A DNA stretch of 64,000 bases from Vagococcus zengguangii. GTDB lineage: Bacteria > Bacillota > Bacilli > Lactobacillales > Vagococcaceae. Of this stretch, positions 45,580 through 56,179 are shown piece after piece (the stretch's first letter is position 1; the number at the start of each line of letters is the position of its first letter). The notes beneath the pieces are model-generated. The model was not told the DNA's origin. It searched no databases and was given only the letters and a program-made list of their open reading frames with translations. The stretch is from positions 1,457,001-1,521,000 of the forward strand of contig NZ_CP039712.1 in assembly GCF_005145005.1 (NCBI RefSeq), in the 5' to 3' direction. The position numbers and the translations under genes were made by a program.

Positions 45580-46074
45580 TTAATTAATTAAAAACATGAA
45601 GCGATCCTCTGGCGCAAATACATGTAGATGATCACACGTGTAGCCTCGTAACCAACAGACATTATCAATTTTTCGCATATAAAAGCCCTTTGGAAAATCA
45701 TCCGTATCTATTAGTATTTTCGAAGCAATCGTCACGGAATTAGTTGGTGCTTTACCTGTTGAAATAAGTCCTGTACTATCTTCTAAATAATTGTATTCAA
45801 GACTTAATAGAGCAGCTATTTCAACTTCGCATAAAGCAAATCCTTTTTTTATCCCTGAAGTAAAGACTTCTAATAGTGTTCCTCCCTGGGATAATCCTAA
45901 CTCGGCAACTGTTACTTCTACCAACCTGATTGTTTGCTCATGCCAGAATTTGAAGTCATCTAATTGTTCAAGTAATTGATGACCTAGTGGATTTAGAGAT
46001 ACTTGCTTCTCCTCTAGTGTAGCGGTTAATTGCTTTTTATCCATTCCACCAATGGTCAATTGAATTATTTTCAT
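45580..46074 (-). CDS. hypothetical protein, 164 residues
   Basis: A soluble protein I do not recognise. It has Cys-rich and aromatic patches (CEVEIAALLSLEYNYLE, VCWLRGYTCDHLHVF). The frame opens at 46128 inside the metK terminator, but ATG 46074 has AAAGGAG six bases before it. It lies between the DHA2 gene and metK as its own unit. Confidence 0.65.
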   Translation of the reverse strand: MKIIQLTIGGMDKKQLTATLEEKQVSLNPLGHQLLEQLDDFKFWHEQTIRLVEVTVAELGLSQGGTLLEVFTSGIKKGFALCEVEIAALLSLEYNYLEDSTGLISTGKAPTNSVTIASKILIDTDDFPKGFYMRKIDNVCWLRGYTCDHLHVFAPEDRFMFLIN

Positions 46075-46092
46075 TCTAATCTCCTTTTTTAG

Positions 46093-46137
46093 ATAAAAAA
46101 ACTCCCAATGAAAAAGAGATTTTTTCATCAGGAGTTT
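46093..46137 (-). terminator. terminator after metK
   Basis: Stem ACTCCCAATGAAAAA/TTTTTCATCAGGAGT, one mismatch, with a T-run on the minus strand. Confidence 0.8.
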
Positions 46138-46153
46138 GCTCTTAATCCTTATA

Positions 46154-47335
46154 TTAAGCTAAGCTCTTTAATAAGCCTTCAACTTTATCGGTATGTTCCC
46201 AAGTTAAGTCGATATCAGTACGACCAAAATGTCCATAAGCCGCTGTTTGGCGGTAGATAGGACGTCTTAGGTCTAACATATCGATAATGCCTTGTGGACG
46301 TAAGTCAAAGTTTTCACGAACGGCTGCGACTAATTGCTCATCAGAAACCGTTCCAGTGCCAAACGTATTAACTGCGATTGAAACAGGTTGTGCTACACCA
46401 ATTGCGTAGGCTAATTGCACTTCACACTTGCTGGCCAATTTAGCAGCAACAATGTTTTTAGCAATGTAACGGGCAGCGTAACTAGCTGAACGGTCAACTT
46501 TTGTTGCATCTTTACCAGAGAAAGCACCACCACCATGGCGAGCGTAACCTCCGTAAGTATCAACGATAATTTTACGACCTGTTAAACCAGCATCCCCTTG
46601 AGGTCCACCGATAACAAAACGACCTGATGGGTTCACAAAATATTTTGTTTCTTCATCTAATAATTCAGCTGGAATCACATCTTGAATGACTAATTTCAAT
46701 AAGTCTTCACGAATTTGTTCTTGGCTCACTTCTTCGTCATGTTGCGTACTAATAACCACAGTATCGACACGTTTTGGTTGATCGTTTTCATCATACTCAA
46801 CTGTCACTTGTGATTTCGCATCTGGACGTAGGTAAGCTAATGTCTTATCTTTTCTTAACTCAGATAAGCGACGAACTAAACGGTGACTTAATGAGATGGG
46901 TAACGGCATTAATTCAGGTGTTTCATCACAAGCAAAACCAAACATTAAGCCTTGGTCCCCTGCTCCGATATCTGAACTATCCGCTTCTTCGCGTGATTCT
47001 AAGGCGTTATCAACACCGGCAGCGATATCTGCTGATTGTTCATCAATTGCCACCATTACAGCACATGTATCACCATCAAAGCCAAATTTTGCACGTGTAT
47101 AGCCAATTTCTTTGACTGTTTCACGAACAACTTTTTGAATATCAACATAACCTGATGTCGAAATTTCTCCAAAGACTAACACTAAACCAGTTGTAACAGA
47201 CGTCTCACACGCCACACGTGCGTAAGGATCTTGCTCTAAAAGTGCATCTAAGATCGCGTCACTAATTTGGTCCGCAATTTTGTCTGGATGTCCTTCCGAT
47301 ACAGATTCTGATGTAAATAATTTTCTTTCTAACAT
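46154..47335 (-). CDS. metK: S-adenosylmethionine synthetase
   Basis: A 393-residue enzyme making S-adenosylmethionine from methionine and [20 protein letters not shown] opens the protein, [10 protein letters not shown] and GGGAFSGKD are the catalytic motifs, and the length is normal. A SAM-III riboswitch covers its ribosome binding site (GGGGGAA), giving feedback control at translation. Confidence 0.96.
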   Translation of the reverse strand: MLERKLFTSESVSEGHPDKIADQISDAILDALLEQDPYARVACETSVTTGLVLVFGEISTSGYVDIQKVVRETVKEIGYTRAKFGFDGDTCAVMVAIDEQSADIAAGVDNALESREEADSSDIGAGDQGLMFGFACDETPELMPLPISLSHRLVRRLSELRKDKTLAYLRPDAKSQVTVEYDENDQPKRVDTVVISTQHDEEVSQEQIREDLLKLVIQDVIPAELLDEETKYFVNPSGRFVIGGPQGDAGLTGRKIIVDTYGGYARHGGGAFSGKDATKVDRSASYAARYIAKNIVAAKLASKCEVQLAYAIGVAQPVSIAVNTFGTGTVSDEQLVAAVRENFDLRPQGIIDMLDLRRPIYRQTAAYGHFGRTDIDLTWEHTDKVEGLLKSLA

Positions 47336-47344
47336 TTTCTCTAT

Positions 47345-47415
47345 TCCCCCTAATTAGTTTTCGGTTACAAGGAATCTTCAAACTTTTTGTTCAAAGCCTA
47401 TCGGGAACTTGCAAC
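47345..47415 (-). ncRNA. SMK (SAM-III) riboswitch of metK
   Basis: On the minus strand: GCAAGTTCCCGATAGG, a short arm, CCTTGTAACCGAAAA, then GGGGGAATAG ahead of the metK ATG. These are the elements of the SMK box: SAM pairs the GGGGG Shine-Dalgarno region with the upstream CCC and shuts translation. The class is restricted mainly to Lactobacillales. Confidence 0.85.
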
Positions 47416-47537
47416 GTTCCTAGTATAACAAAATATCGGGCGAATTACTAATATTATTTAACACTTTGTTCGCTTGACGTAGCCTGAAATTTTATATAAC
47501 ATTAAAACAGTCATTAATCAAAGACAGGAGAAAAAAA

Positions 47538-48302
47538 TTGAATCAATCAACTCATCAAACAAACTTTATATTTATTGGGCTAAACTCCCTTTTGGAAGCT
47601 ATTATTTGCCTCTTACCAGGATTGATTTTGGGGTCTTCGCTCAAATGGTATTCAGGTACCGTCTTTTTATTGTTTTTATATTTATGGCTCTCAAAAGCCT
47701 TTATCAACCTACTACGCGAAGCCTTTAAAAACCATGCGGATTTAACCAATCAGTTGTTAGCTTTCAAATTAGCGATAGCGACAATCTTAATTTTCTTATT
47801 ATTTTTTAAGCTCGGCTTTAATTTCACATTGATTGTCATTCTATATGAATTGTATCAAATGCTAGTCAGACTCAACTTCAATAAGTTTTTGGTTCATACG
47901 CAGTACACGTTCATGATGTCATTTTTTAACGGGTTCGTGTTTAATTGTTTAGTGTTAGCTCTTGCGAAAAATAAGTTTGAATTTCATTACTTTTATTTAT
48001 TCACATTCGCCTTTTTAGTGGCCCTGAGCACGATTACCACTAAACAATTATACGATTACAATGGTAGCTGGAACAAGAAATGGACCATTCTATTTAAGTT
48101 AATTAGTTTCCTAGCGACAATAGGTCTACTATTTTGGCAAAGTCACACTGGTTACATTAGCGATTGGTTGTTTTATGCCCTAGCGATTCTACTAGTCGTT
48201 GTACTATTTTGTTTAAAACTCATCGTTAATCCAAAAAAAAGAGAAATGGCCTTACATCTTTCTTCGATTATTCTATTAATTATCTATTACGTCTATCATT
48301 AA
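47538..48302 (+). CDS. hypothetical multi-pass membrane protein
   Basis: A 254-residue protein with seven or eight hydrophobic helices (LEAIICLLPGLILGSSL, LIVILYELYQML, and others) and no recognised motif. It begins with TTG, with AGGAG nine bases upstream. It is a single gene between metK and the ribosomal genes, with a terminator after it. I cannot assign a family. Confidence 0.7.
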   Translation: MNQSTHQTNFIFIGLNSLLEAIICLLPGLILGSSLKWYSGTVFLLFLYLWLSKAFINLLREAFKNHADLTNQLLAFKLAIATILIFLLFFKLGFNFTLIVILYELYQMLVRLNFNKFLVHTQYTFMMSFFNGFVFNCLVLALAKNKFEFHYFYLFTFAFLVALSTITTKQLYDYNGSWNKKWTILFKLISFLATIGLLFWQSHTGYISDWLFYALAILLVVVLFCLKLIVNPKKREMALHLSSIILLIIYYVYH

Positions 48303-48305
48303 TCA

Positions 48306-48338
48306 TTAAGTCATCCTAGCAAAGGGATGGCTTTTTTG
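48306..48338 (+). terminator. terminator after the membrane protein gene
   Basis: Stem AAGTCATCC/GGGATGGCTT followed by six T residues. Confidence 0.7.
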
Positions 48339-48361
48339 ATTGTTCACTAGCGAATGAAAGC

Positions 48362-48392
48362 AAAAAAAGACACCTCATAAGAGATGTCTTTT
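48362..48392 (-). terminator. terminator after rplL
   Basis: Stem AAAGACACCTC/GAGATGTCTTT with a T-run on the minus strand. Confidence 0.75.
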
Positions 48393-48402
48393 AGTACATT
48401 AA

Positions 48403-48771
48403 TTATTTTAATGTGATTGAAGCGCCAACTTCTTCTAATGAAGCTTTTAAAGCTTCTGCTTCTTCTTTAGAAACGCCTTCTTTTAATGGAGCAGGAGCGC
48501 CATCAACTAAAGCTTTAGCTTCTTTTAATCCTAAACCAGTAGCTTCGCGTACTGCTTTGATTACTTTAACTTTTTGGTCACCAGCTGAAGTTAATTCAAC
48601 AGTGAATTCTGTTTGCTCAGCAGCTCCGCCTTCAGCAGCTCCACCAGCTACAGCTACAGGAGCAGCTGCAGATACACCAAATTCTTCTTCAATAGCTGAT
48701 ACTAATTCGCTTAATTCTAAAATGCTTGATTCTTTTAAATCAGCAATAATTTGTTCAATGTTTAATGCCAT
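48403..48771 (-). CDS. rplL: ribosomal protein L7/L12
   Basis: A 122-residue stalk protein that recruits elongation factors. An N-terminal dimer domain, an Ala-rich hinge ([18 protein letters not shown]) and the C-terminal domain with [20 protein letters not shown] are visible. It follows rplJ by 59 bases as the rplJL operon. Confidence 0.97.
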   Translation of the reverse strand: MALNIEQIIADLKESSILELSELVSAIEEEFGVSAAAPVAVAGGAAEGGAAEQTEFTVELTSAGDQKVKVIKAVREATGLGLKEAKALVDGAPAPLKEGVSKEEAEALKASLEEVGASITLK

Positions 48772-48829
48772 TTTATATTCCTCCGTATTATGTTTGTTTT
48801 TGTTATAAAATTAGGTTAAGCAGCAATAA

Positions 48830-49333
48830 TTAAGCTGCTTCTTCTTCTTTTGACTCTGCCACAGCTTTGATTGCGTAAGCAACGTTGCGGACAGGAGCTT
48901 GAAGAACTGAAAGTAACATAGAAAGTAAACCTTCGCGGTTTGGTAATTTAGCAATAGCAGTGATTTCTTCGATAGAAGCCACGTTGCCTTCGATAATACC
49001 ACCTTTAATTTCTAATGCTTCAGCTTCTTTAGCAAAATCAGCGATGATTTTTGCTGGAGCAACTACGTCTTCGTTACTGAAAGCTACTGCAGTAGGACCT
49101 GTGAATACTTCATCCAATCCTTCTAAACCAGCTTTTTCAGCAGCACGACGTAAAATAGAATTTTTGATAACTTTCATTTCAACGCCGTTTTCACGTAATT
49201 GTTTACGTAAGTTAGTAGCTTGTTCTACTGTTAAACCACGGTAGTCTACAACAACAACTGATGCAGCTTCGTTGATTTTAGCAGTTACTTCATCTACTAA
49301 AAGTGCTTTTTTCTCGATAATAGCTTGACTCAT
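48830..49333 (-). CDS. rplJ: ribosomal protein L10
   Basis: A 167-residue protein that anchors L7/L12 to the ribosome. The open frame begins four codons earlier (49345). ATG 49333 gives [16 protein letters not shown], the normal start, with GGAGG eight to nine bases upstream. [20 protein letters not shown] is the family signature. Regulated by an L10 leader. Confidence 0.95.
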   Translation of the reverse strand: MSQAIIEKKALLVDEVTAKINEAASVVVVDYRGLTVEQATNLRKQLRENGVEMKVIKNSILRRAAEKAGLEGLDEVFTGPTAVAFSNEDVVAPAKIIADFAKEAEALEIKGGIIEGNVASIEEITAIAKLPNREGLLSMLLSVLQAPVRNVAYAIKAVAESKEEEAA

Positions 49334-49369
49334 TAATACATTCACCTCCGTATATTGTGATGGTGGAAT

Positions 49370-49500
49370 TTTTTACAATAAAAAAACTCCATGCCACCGT
49401 TGACATAGAGGGACTATTGATTAAACTCAATGTTGTCCTCGGTAGGAAATTAAGGCTAAGCCACCTACTGTCTTCGGTACGTAATAATTATTTAATTAAT
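49370..49500 (-). ncRNA. L10 leader
   Basis: Between rplA and rplJ the transcript forms the known L10-binding leader: two stems including GGACAACATTGAG and CTACCGAGG-type pairing, then the stem CTCTATGTCA/GGCATGGAG with a run of seven T (49378-49410). It would let L10-L7/L12 repress its own operon. Confidence 0.75.
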
Positions 49501-49501
49501 T

Positions 49502-49536
49502 ACCTTAACAACTTTACCATGTAAAGTTGTTAAGGT
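49502..49536 (-). terminator. terminator after rplA
   Basis: Perfect stem ACCTTAACAACTTTAC/GTAAAGTTGTTAAGGT, loop of three bases. Confidence 0.8.
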
Positions 49537-49555
49537 CAAGTATTAATTTATCAGA

Positions 49556-50245
49556 TTAAACTGATTGTGGGTCAACTTTTACAGCTGGACCAAAAGTAGT
49601 TGTTACAACAAAGTTTTTGATGTAAGTACCTTTTGCAGCAGCTGGTTTAGCTTTTAAGATCACATCGTGAACTGTTTTTAAGTTTTCAATTAATTTAGCA
49701 TCTTCGAATGATACTTTACCGATTGGTACATGGATGTTACCTTGAGGGTCAACACGGTAAGTTACTTTACCAGCTTTAACTTCCTCAATAGCTTTCGTTA
49801 CGTCCATAGTAACTGTACCAGTTTTAGGGTTTGGCATTAAGCCTTTAGGTCCTAAGACACGTCCTAATTTACCAACTTCAGCCATCATGTCTGGTGTTGC
49901 AACGACAACGTCAAAGTCAAACCATCCACCTTGGATTTTTTGAACCATGTCCGCATCTCCAACGTAGTCAGCGCCTGCTGCTTCAGCTTCTTTAGCTTTT
50001 TCGCCTTTAGCGAATACTAAAACTGATTGAGTTTTACCAGTACCGTTTGGTAATACAACAGCACCACGGATTTGTTGGTCAGCTTTCTTAGGGTCTACGT
50101 TTAAACGGTATGCAACTTCTACAGTTGCGTCGAATTTAGCGTAATCTGCTTCTTTTGCTAAAGCGATAGCTTCTTCTAAATTATATTGTTTTGTGTTGTC
50201 TACTTTTTTCAAAGCATCTTGCATTTTTTTGCTCTTTTTAGCCAT
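49556..50245 (-). CDS. rplA: ribosomal protein L1
   Basis: A 229-residue large-subunit protein that also regulates its own operon. [16 protein letters not shown] opens it and [15 protein letters not shown] is the signature. It follows rplK by 111 bases with GGAGG before the ATG. Confidence 0.97.
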   Translation of the reverse strand: MAKKSKKMQDALKKVDNTKQYNLEEAIALAKEADYAKFDATVEVAYRLNVDPKKADQQIRGAVVLPNGTGKTQSVLVFAKGEKAKEAEAAGADYVGDADMVQKIQGGWFDFDVVVATPDMMAEVGKLGRVLGPKGLMPNPKTGTVTMDVTKAIEEVKAGKVTYRVDPQGNIHVPIGKVSFEDAKLIENLKTVHDVILKAKPAAAKGTYIKNFVVTTTFGPAVKVDPQSV

Positions 50246-50356
50246 TTTGTTTCCTCCTTGAATGTGGTTATAACGGTTGATCCTCCCACTAAATTTATAT
50301 CTTTCAATATAAACTGACTGAGAAGCTACTACATTGAAAATCTACTTGACTGAAAA

Positions 50357-50782
50357 TTATTCAGCGATAGTGATTCCCATGCTTCTTGCAGTACCTTCAA
50401 CCATGCGCATTGCTGCTTCAACTGAAGCTGCGTTTAGGTCTTCCATTTTTAACTCAGCAATTTCTTGAACTTGTGCTTTAGTTACTTGTGCAACTTTAGT
50501 TTTGTTTGGTTCACCAGAACCTTTTTCCACGTTTGCAGCTTTTTTCAATAATACTGCAGCTGGTGGTGTTTTAGTAACAAATGTAAATGAACGGTCTTCA
50601 TATACAGAAATTACTACAGGGATGATTAATCCAATTTGCTCTTGAGTACGAGCGTTGAATTCTTTAGTGAATCCCATGATGTTGATACCTGCTTGACCTA
50701 ATGCTGGTCCTACCGGTGGTGCTGGAGTTGCTTTACCAGCTGGAATTTGTAACTTAACGATTTTTTCTACTTTTTTTGCCAC
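50357..50782 (-). CDS. rplK: ribosomal protein L11
   Basis: A 141-residue protein near the GTPase centre. [20 protein letters not shown] and [13 protein letters not shown] mark the two domains. It is first in the rplKA operon, with a promoter about 110 bases upstream. Confidence 0.97.
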   Translation of the reverse strand: MAKKVEKIVKLQIPAGKATPAPPVGPALGQAGINIMGFTKEFNARTQEQIGLIIPVVISVYEDRSFTFVTKTPPAAVLLKKAANVEKGSGEPNKTKVAQVTKAQVQEIAELKMEDLNAASVEAAMRMVEGTARSMGITIAE

Positions 50783-50886
50783 GTGACATACCTCCTTAAG
50801 TCCGTGATGTGGTTAGTTGGAGCTAAGATTTCTCCTCCCACGTTTCTTTTTCATTAGAAAAAGAGTGTGTTCTTACACACCTGTCT

Positions 50887-50914
50887 ATTATACAATGATT
50901 TCAAAAAAAAGCAA
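50887..50914 (-). promoter_or_regulatory. rplK promoter
   Basis: TTGCTT, 16 bases, TATAAT on the minus strand. The leader begins with the hairpin GTGTGT/ACACAC (50865-50880). Confidence 0.6.
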
Positions 50915-50992
50915 GATTCATTTACTATTTTTTTATTTACTCCCCGCTTAAAAATAATGTGCTACACTATGCTTAAGGAAGTGATTCTCTTA

Positions 50993-51430
50993 ATGAAAAA
51001 ACATACACCTAAAAGTGTCTTTGAGATTATTAGTAGTGGCGTTAAAATACCTAGCCTGATTGAGGTTGAACTCGGTGTTAAACTTGGACGTTGGCTAGTT
51101 GAATATCTAGATGAAACGCCTGAAAGTATCGATATATACCGAACCCCACTAACCCAACGTGTGCCTGATTTTGCACTCGCTGCGGGTGTCTTACAGTTTG
51201 AAGCGGACCATCCCAATATTCATGAGGCTTTTCAACTAGCTTATCAAGCCGGTATTGAAGTCGCCTTTATTAATGCCGTATCAACTAATGATGATGGCCT
51301 GAATCAAAACTGGGCAAAATTGCGCGTAACTAGTGCCGCCCAGATTTATCGCATCTCATATCAATTACTTGAAGATTACCTGGTTATTGTGTCAATCAAC
51401 GACCAACTCCTTAATCTAACAGTAAAATAA
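50993..51430 (+). CDS. hypothetical protein, 145 residues
   Basis: A soluble acidic protein that I do not recognise. It opens MKKHTPKSVFEIISSGVKIP. The frame is open further up, but ATG 50993 is the first with a fair site (AAGGAAG, about 11 bases before). It stands divergent from rplK and convergent with nusG, with a terminator at 51433-51458 shared with nusG. Confidence 0.6.
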   Translation: MKKHTPKSVFEIISSGVKIPSLIEVELGVKLGRWLVEYLDETPESIDIYRTPLTQRVPDFALAAGVLQFEADHPNIHEAFQLAYQAGIEVAFINAVSTNDDGLNQNWAKLRVTSAAQIYRISYQLLEDYLVIVSINDQLLNLTVK

Positions 51431-51432
51431 AA

Positions 51433-51458
51433 AACTTCCGTTTAAGCGCGGAAGTTTT
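51433..51458. terminator. terminator between hypothetical gene and nusG
   Basis: Stem AACTTCCG/CGGAAGTT with T-runs on both strands. Confidence 0.8.
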
Positions 51459-51466
51459 TTTATTAA

Positions 51467-52009
51467 TTATAGATTGTCAACTTGGTTAAAATCTAATTCA
51501 GTAGAAGTTTCACGTCCGAACATGTTAATGTTCACTTTAAGTTTTTGACGTTCCATATCGATTTCAGTAATTTCACCTGTTAAGTTAGCGAACGCGCCAT
51601 CAATGATTGTAACAACTTCGCCCATCTCAACGTGTAATTCTGTATGGCGTTTACTCATACCTAATTTCTTCAGAATAGCAGAAATCTCTTCGTCTAATAA
51701 TGGCGCCGGCTTGCTTCCTGCACCGTGAGAACCAACAAATCCTGTTACACCTGGTGTATTACGCACAACATACCAAGAATCATCCGTCATAACCATTTCA
51801 ACTAACACATAACCTGGGAAAGTTTTTTCCATGTTGATTTTTTCTTTACCATTTTTAACTTCGTGTTCTTCTTGTTCAGGAACCACTACACGGAAAATAT
51901 AATCTTCCATTCCCATAGTTTGCGCACGTGACTCAATATTTGCTTTTACTTTGTTTTCATAACCAGAATAGGTATGCAACACGTACCATTGTTTTTCAAA
52001 TGTTTCCAT
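51467..52009 (-). CDS. nusG: transcription factor NusG
   Basis: A 180-residue factor that binds RNA polymerase and modulates pausing and termination. WYVLHTYSGYENKVKANIE opens the NGN domain, and the KOW domain reads EVVTIIDGAFANLTGEI. The frame opens 28 codons upstream, but ATG 52009 gives the normal start. It follows secE in the rpmG-secE-nusG order. Confidence 0.96.
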   Translation of the reverse strand: METFEKQWYVLHTYSGYENKVKANIESRAQTMGMEDYIFRVVVPEQEEHEVKNGKEKINMEKTFPGYVLVEMVMTDDSWYVVRNTPGVTGFVGSHGAGSKPAPLLDEEISAILKKLGMSKRHTELHVEMGEVVTIIDGAFANLTGEITEIDMERQKLKVNINMFGRETSTELDFNQVDNL

Positions 52010-52123
52010 TTTCAAGATTCCTTCTTTCGTGTAAAATAAAAAAACCTCAGATAGACCGAAGTTTTCTTCAACCAAAGTATAGCATTGAATCATGCTAAAG
52101 GCTAGTATTTTATTAACCGATTC

Positions 52124-52294
52124 TTATTTTGCGAATAATTGAACCGCTAAATTTAATACATAGTCAACGACACCAAAGAAAATTGCAAAAAGTAGTGTCA
52201 TTTGAACCACTGTTGTCACATCTTTTCTTAATTTTTTACCCGTTGGCCATGTTACAGCTTTAAGTTCAGCCACTGTGTCTTTAAAAAATTTCAT
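52124..52294 (-). CDS. secE: protein translocase subunit SecE
   Basis: A 56-residue single-helix subunit of the SecYEG channel. MKFFKDTVAELKAVTWPTGK opens it with the conserved WPT, followed by the helix MTLLFAIFFGVVDYVLN. AGGAG precedes the ATG. It sits between rpmG and nusG, the usual order. Confidence 0.95.
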   Translation of the reverse strand: MKFFKDTVAELKAVTWPTGKKLRKDVTTVVQMTLLFAIFFGVVDYVLNLAVQLFAK

Positions 52295-52310
52295 CGTAAC
52301 TTTCTCCTGA

Positions 52311-52463
52311 CTATTTAGTTTCTTTGTGTAACGTATGTTTCTTACAATATTTACAGAATTTTTTTATTTCTAAACGTTCTGCACGATTGCTATCGTTCAC
52401 GGTTTTTGAATAATTACGTGAGCCACAATCGACACATGCAAGGGATGTTTTTCTCGTTGCCAT
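52311..52463 (-). CDS. rpmG: ribosomal protein L33
   Basis: A 50-residue large-subunit protein. Two Cys pairs, CVDC and CKYC, bind zinc, the C+ form. [20 protein letters not shown] opens it. It is first in the operon before secE, with a promoter upstream. Confidence 0.93.
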   Translation of the reverse strand: MATRKTSLACVDCGSRNYSKTVNDSNRAERLEIKKFCKYCKKHTLHKETK

Positions 52464-52496
52464 GTTTGCACACCTCTTCCATTTAATCTCAACTTT

Positions 52497-52525
52497 ACGA
52501 TAACATTATTCATGGCAAGTGTCAA
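52497..52525 (-). promoter_or_regulatory. rpmG-secE-nusG promoter
   Basis: TTGACA, 17 bases, TATCGT on the minus strand, a near-consensus promoter. Confidence 0.65.
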
Positions 52526-52560
52526 TCGCAAACAAGTCCGCGATATAATAACTATTCTCG

Positions 52561-52589
52561 TTGTAGTGTCCGATTTAATTTGTTAAAAT
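52561..52589 (+). promoter_or_regulatory. promoter of the CBS-domain gene
   Basis: TTGTAG, 17 bases, TAAAAT, about 32 bases before the start codon. Confidence 0.55.
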
Positions 52590-52620
52590 AGAATTAGCAA
52601 ATGGATTGGAGGAGAAGTTT

Positions 52621-53268
52621 ATGTTAATTAAACAAGTATGTATTCCCAAAAAAGATTTAACAACCGTCAATGAAAATTGCACGCTTGAAGATGCGTTGAA
52701 AATTTTAGAAGATTCAGGTTACCGTTGTGTGCCTATTTTAGATGAAGGTGACAAGATTTTCCGTGGAAATATCTACAAAATGCACATCTATCGTCATAAA
52801 TCAGAAGGTGGCGACATGAGCCTACCTGTTACTCACTTACTTAAAAACGCAACTAAATTTATCAACATTGACGCTTCTTTCTTTAAAATCTTCTTTACTA
52901 TTAAAGAATTACCATATATCGCTGTGTTAGATAACAATCAACAATTCTATGGTATTTTAACTCATAGTAAATTATTAAACATTTTAGCCCAATCTTGGAA
53001 CGTTAACGAAGGTCGCTACGTGTTAACAGTTGCCTCAACTGGTAACCGAGGAGACTTAGCTAGCATCTCTAAGATTATTTCTAAATATACTAGCATTACT
53101 AGTTGCATCACGCTTGATGTTGGTCAAGATGAATTCATCCGTCGTATGTTATTTACCCTACCCGTTAACACAACACAAGAAACTTTAGATGATGTAATTC
53201 AACATTTAGAAAAGAAAAACTTCGGAGTAATCGAAGTAGAAGATTTACAAAAAGAACGAGATAACTAG
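52621..53268 (+). CDS. CBS-domain protein, CbpA/CbpB-like
   Basis: A 215-residue protein with a pair of CBS domains (about 5-130) and a C-terminal ACT-like part (SISKIISKYTSITSCITLDV, about 145-205). This layout matches cyclic-di-AMP-binding proteins of Firmicutes. ATG 52621 has GGAGGAG seven bases before it; the earlier TTG at 52606 overlaps that site. It is a single gene with its own promoter and terminator. Cyclic-di-AMP binding is family inference. Confidence 0.8.
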   Translation: MLIKQVCIPKKDLTTVNENCTLEDALKILEDSGYRCVPILDEGDKIFRGNIYKMHIYRHKSEGGDMSLPVTHLLKNATKFINIDASFFKIFFTIKELPYIAVLDNNQQFYGILTHSKLLNILAQSWNVNEGRYVLTVASTGNRGDLASISKIISKYTSITSCITLDVGQDEFIRRMLFTLPVNTTQETLDDVIQHLEKKNFGVIEVEDLQKERDN

Positions 53269-53310
53269 AAAAAATCACCTGAGCTCATTCGAACTCAGGT
53301 GATTTTTTCT
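53269..53310. terminator. terminator between CBS-domain gene and ileS
   Basis: Perfect stem AAATCACCTGAG/CTCAGGTGATTT with T-runs on both strands. Confidence 0.85.
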
Positions 53311-53359
53311 TTTTTAACTCTATTAGAAATACATAATATAACATACACTAGAGAGAAGA

Positions 53360-56152
53360 CTACTTCGCTTCGAATCCTTCTATTACAGCTTCCGGGAAGT
53401 TTTCTTCGACGATAGTCGCACAGCGGTCACATAAAGTTGGCAAGCTTTCGTGGCTTCCTACATCATGTTTAACAGCACGGCAACGATCACATGTTTCACC
53501 TTCTGCTTTTTCAACGACAATCGCTAAACCGTCAAATTGCATTGCTTCAGCAGGGACTTCTGTACCAACCGGCATCACTTCTAATTGAGAAACAATTAAA
53601 ATCTGTGCTAAGTCAGCATCTAAACTTGTGAATAAAGTATTTGTTACGTCTGTTGGATATAAGATCAATTTTGCTTCAAATGATTTACCGATTAGTTTAG
53701 AATTACGGGCTTCTTCTAATGCTTTCAAGACATCGTCACGAACGCTCATGAAGGCTTCCCATTCTTCTAATAATGCCGCTTCATCTTCAAAGTGTGTCAC
53801 TTCTGGGAATTCAGATAATTGGACATAGTCTTCTTCCTCTTTTAAGAATGACCAGATTTCTTCACTTGTGTGTGGCAAGATTGGTGTTAATAATTTTGTT
53901 AAAGCAACAACCGTATCATAGAACACTGTTTGCATGCAACGACGGTTAAAATCATTTTGACCTTCGATATAGACAACGTCTTTGGCAAAATCTAAGTAGA
54001 ACGCTGATAAATCCGTTGTACAGAAGTTTACAACTGTTTTGTATACAGTTGAGAATGAATACTCATCGTAACCTTTTGTTTTAATAGTTTCAATGACTTG
54101 ATTTAAACGAACCATCATGTATTTATCAACAGAGCGTAATTCACGGTACTCAACACGGTTTGCTTTAGGATCGAAGTCCTCAGTATTTGCGATTAAGAAA
54201 CGCATTGTGTTACGGATTTTACGGTAAACTTCAGAAATTTGACTTAAGATATCCATCGATACACGCACGTCTGCTTCGTAGTCAACACTTGATACCCAAA
54301 GACGTAAAATATCCGCACCCATTTGGTTGATAACTTTTTCAGGGATAATCACGTTACCTAAAGATTTACTCATCTTACGGCCTTCACCATCTAAAACAAA
54401 GCCTTGAGAAAGAACTGATTTGTATGGCGCTACTTCGTTAATTGCCACACTTGTTGTAATACTTGAGTTGAACCAACCGCGATATTGGTCAGAACCTTCT
54501 AAATACATATCAGCTGGGAACGTTAAGTCTTCACGCCCACGTAAAACTGCTTCATGAGAAGAACCAGAATCAAACCATACATCCATGATGTCATTTTCTT
54601 TTGTAAATTGACCGTTTGGACTACCTTCATGTGTAAAGCCTTCAGGTAATAACTCGTTTGCTTCTTTTTCATACCAGATTTTTGATCCATGTTCAGCAAA
54701 TAAGTTAGCGACATGTTCAATTGTCTCTGGTGTAATAATCGCTTCACCGTTTTCAGCGTAGAAAACTGGTAATGGTACACCCCACGCGCGTTGACGAGAG
54801 ATTACCCAATCTCCACGGTCGCGGATCATATTGTAAAGACGAGTTTTACCCCAAGGGATAATCCAGTCAACTTTTTCAACTTCAGATAAAATATTAGCTC
54901 TGAATTTATCAATTGAGGCAAACCATTGTGGTGTTGCACGGTAAATAACAGGTTTTTTCGTTCTCCAGTCATGAGGATAGCTATGGCTAAAGAAGTCTAA
55001 TTTTAATAATGCGCCTTTTTCTTCCAATAATTCAGTAATCATTGGGTTGGCTTTATCATAGAAAATTCCTTCAAAACCAGGTGCCTCGTCGGTGTATACC
55101 CCACGTCCATCAACTGGTGATAAGACCTCTAAGTTATAACGACGAGCGACGAAATAGTCATCTTCCCCGTGTCCAGGTGCAGTATGAACTAAACCAGTAC
55201 CTGCTTCAAGTGTAACATGATCCCCAACCATAACTAATGACTCACGGTCATAAAATGGATGTTGAGCTGTCATATATTCTAATTCAGAACCTTTTACTTC
55301 TTGAACGACTTCGTAATTTTCCCAACCAATTTTTTCAGCAACTGTCGTTAATAATTCTTTGGCCACTACATATTTGTTACCTTCTACATTGATAACCACG
55401 TACTCAAAGTCAGCATTTGCTGAGATACCCAAGTTAGCTGGTAATGTCCAAGGTGTTGTAGTCCAAATAACAAATGATGTATCCGTGTCTAATAAACCTT
55501 TGCCATCTTTTACTTTGAATGCTACAAAGATTGATGGTGATTTAATATCCTTATACTCAATTTCAGCTTCCGCTAATGAAGATTCACTAGATGGTGACCA
55601 ATAAATTGGTTTTAATCCTTTGTAAATGTAACCTTTTTCAGCCATTTTACCAAAGACACGAATTTGAGCAGCTTCATAGTCAGCTGTTAATGTGATATAT
55701 GGATTCTCCCAGTCACCAGAAACACCTAAACGCTTGAAGTCTTCACGTTGTTTGTCAACTTGTGATAATGCGTATTCGCGACATTTTTCTAAATATTCAG
55801 CACGTGACATTTTTTTACGGTCAACACCTTTATTCGTTAACACCTGTTCAATTGGTAAACCATGTGTATCCCAACCAGGAACATAAGGTGCACGGAAACC
55901 TGACATTGATTTAGAACGAACAATAATATCTTTACTAATTTTGTTCAAGGCATGACCTAAATGAATATTACCATTTGCATAAGGAGGGCCATCATGTAAC
56001 ACAAAACTTGGTTTACCTTCATTTAACTCTTGTCTTTTTTCATAAATCTTTTGTTGTTCCCACTCTTGTTGCCATTGACCTTCACGGTTTGGCAAATTCG
56101 CACGCATTGGAAAAGCCGTTTTCCCAAGCTGAAGTGTTTCTTTCATTTTCAT
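53360..56152 (-). CDS. ileS: isoleucyl-tRNA synthetase
   Basis: A 930-residue class I synthetase. [14 protein letters not shown] (HIGH box), editing domain with [22 protein letters not shown], and a C-terminal zinc knuckle with CDRC and CDRC pairs. Length is normal. A T-box leader precedes it, and divIVA ends 300 bases upstream. Confidence 0.96.
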   Translation of the reverse strand: MKMKETLQLGKTAFPMRANLPNREGQWQQEWEQQKIYEKRQELNEGKPSFVLHDGPPYANGNIHLGHALNKISKDIIVRSKSMSGFRAPYVPGWDTHGLPIEQVLTNKGVDRKKMSRAEYLEKCREYALSQVDKQREDFKRLGVSGDWENPYITLTADYEAAQIRVFGKMAEKGYIYKGLKPIYWSPSSESSLAEAEIEYKDIKSPSIFVAFKVKDGKGLLDTDTSFVIWTTTPWTLPANLGISANADFEYVVINVEGNKYVVAKELLTTVAEKIGWENYEVVQEVKGSELEYMTAQHPFYDRESLVMVGDHVTLEAGTGLVHTAPGHGEDDYFVARRYNLEVLSPVDGRGVYTDEAPGFEGIFYDKANPMITELLEEKGALLKLDFFSHSYPHDWRTKKPVIYRATPQWFASIDKFRANILSEVEKVDWIIPWGKTRLYNMIRDRGDWVISRQRAWGVPLPVFYAENGEAIITPETIEHVANLFAEHGSKIWYEKEANELLPEGFTHEGSPNGQFTKENDIMDVWFDSGSSHEAVLRGREDLTFPADMYLEGSDQYRGWFNSSITTSVAINEVAPYKSVLSQGFVLDGEGRKMSKSLGNVIIPEKVINQMGADILRLWVSSVDYEADVRVSMDILSQISEVYRKIRNTMRFLIANTEDFDPKANRVEYRELRSVDKYMMVRLNQVIETIKTKGYDEYSFSTVYKTVVNFCTTDLSAFYLDFAKDVVYIEGQNDFNRRCMQTVFYDTVVALTKLLTPILPHTSEEIWSFLKEEEDYVQLSEFPEVTHFEDEAALLEEWEAFMSVRDDVLKALEEARNSKLIGKSFEAKLILYPTDVTNTLFTSLDADLAQILIVSQLEVMPVGTEVPAEAMQFDGLAIVVEKAEGETCDRCRAVKHDVGSHESLPTLCDRCATIVEENFPEAVIEGFEAK

Positions 56153-56179
56153 TGCTTTCTTCTCTCCTTTTCAAAATTA

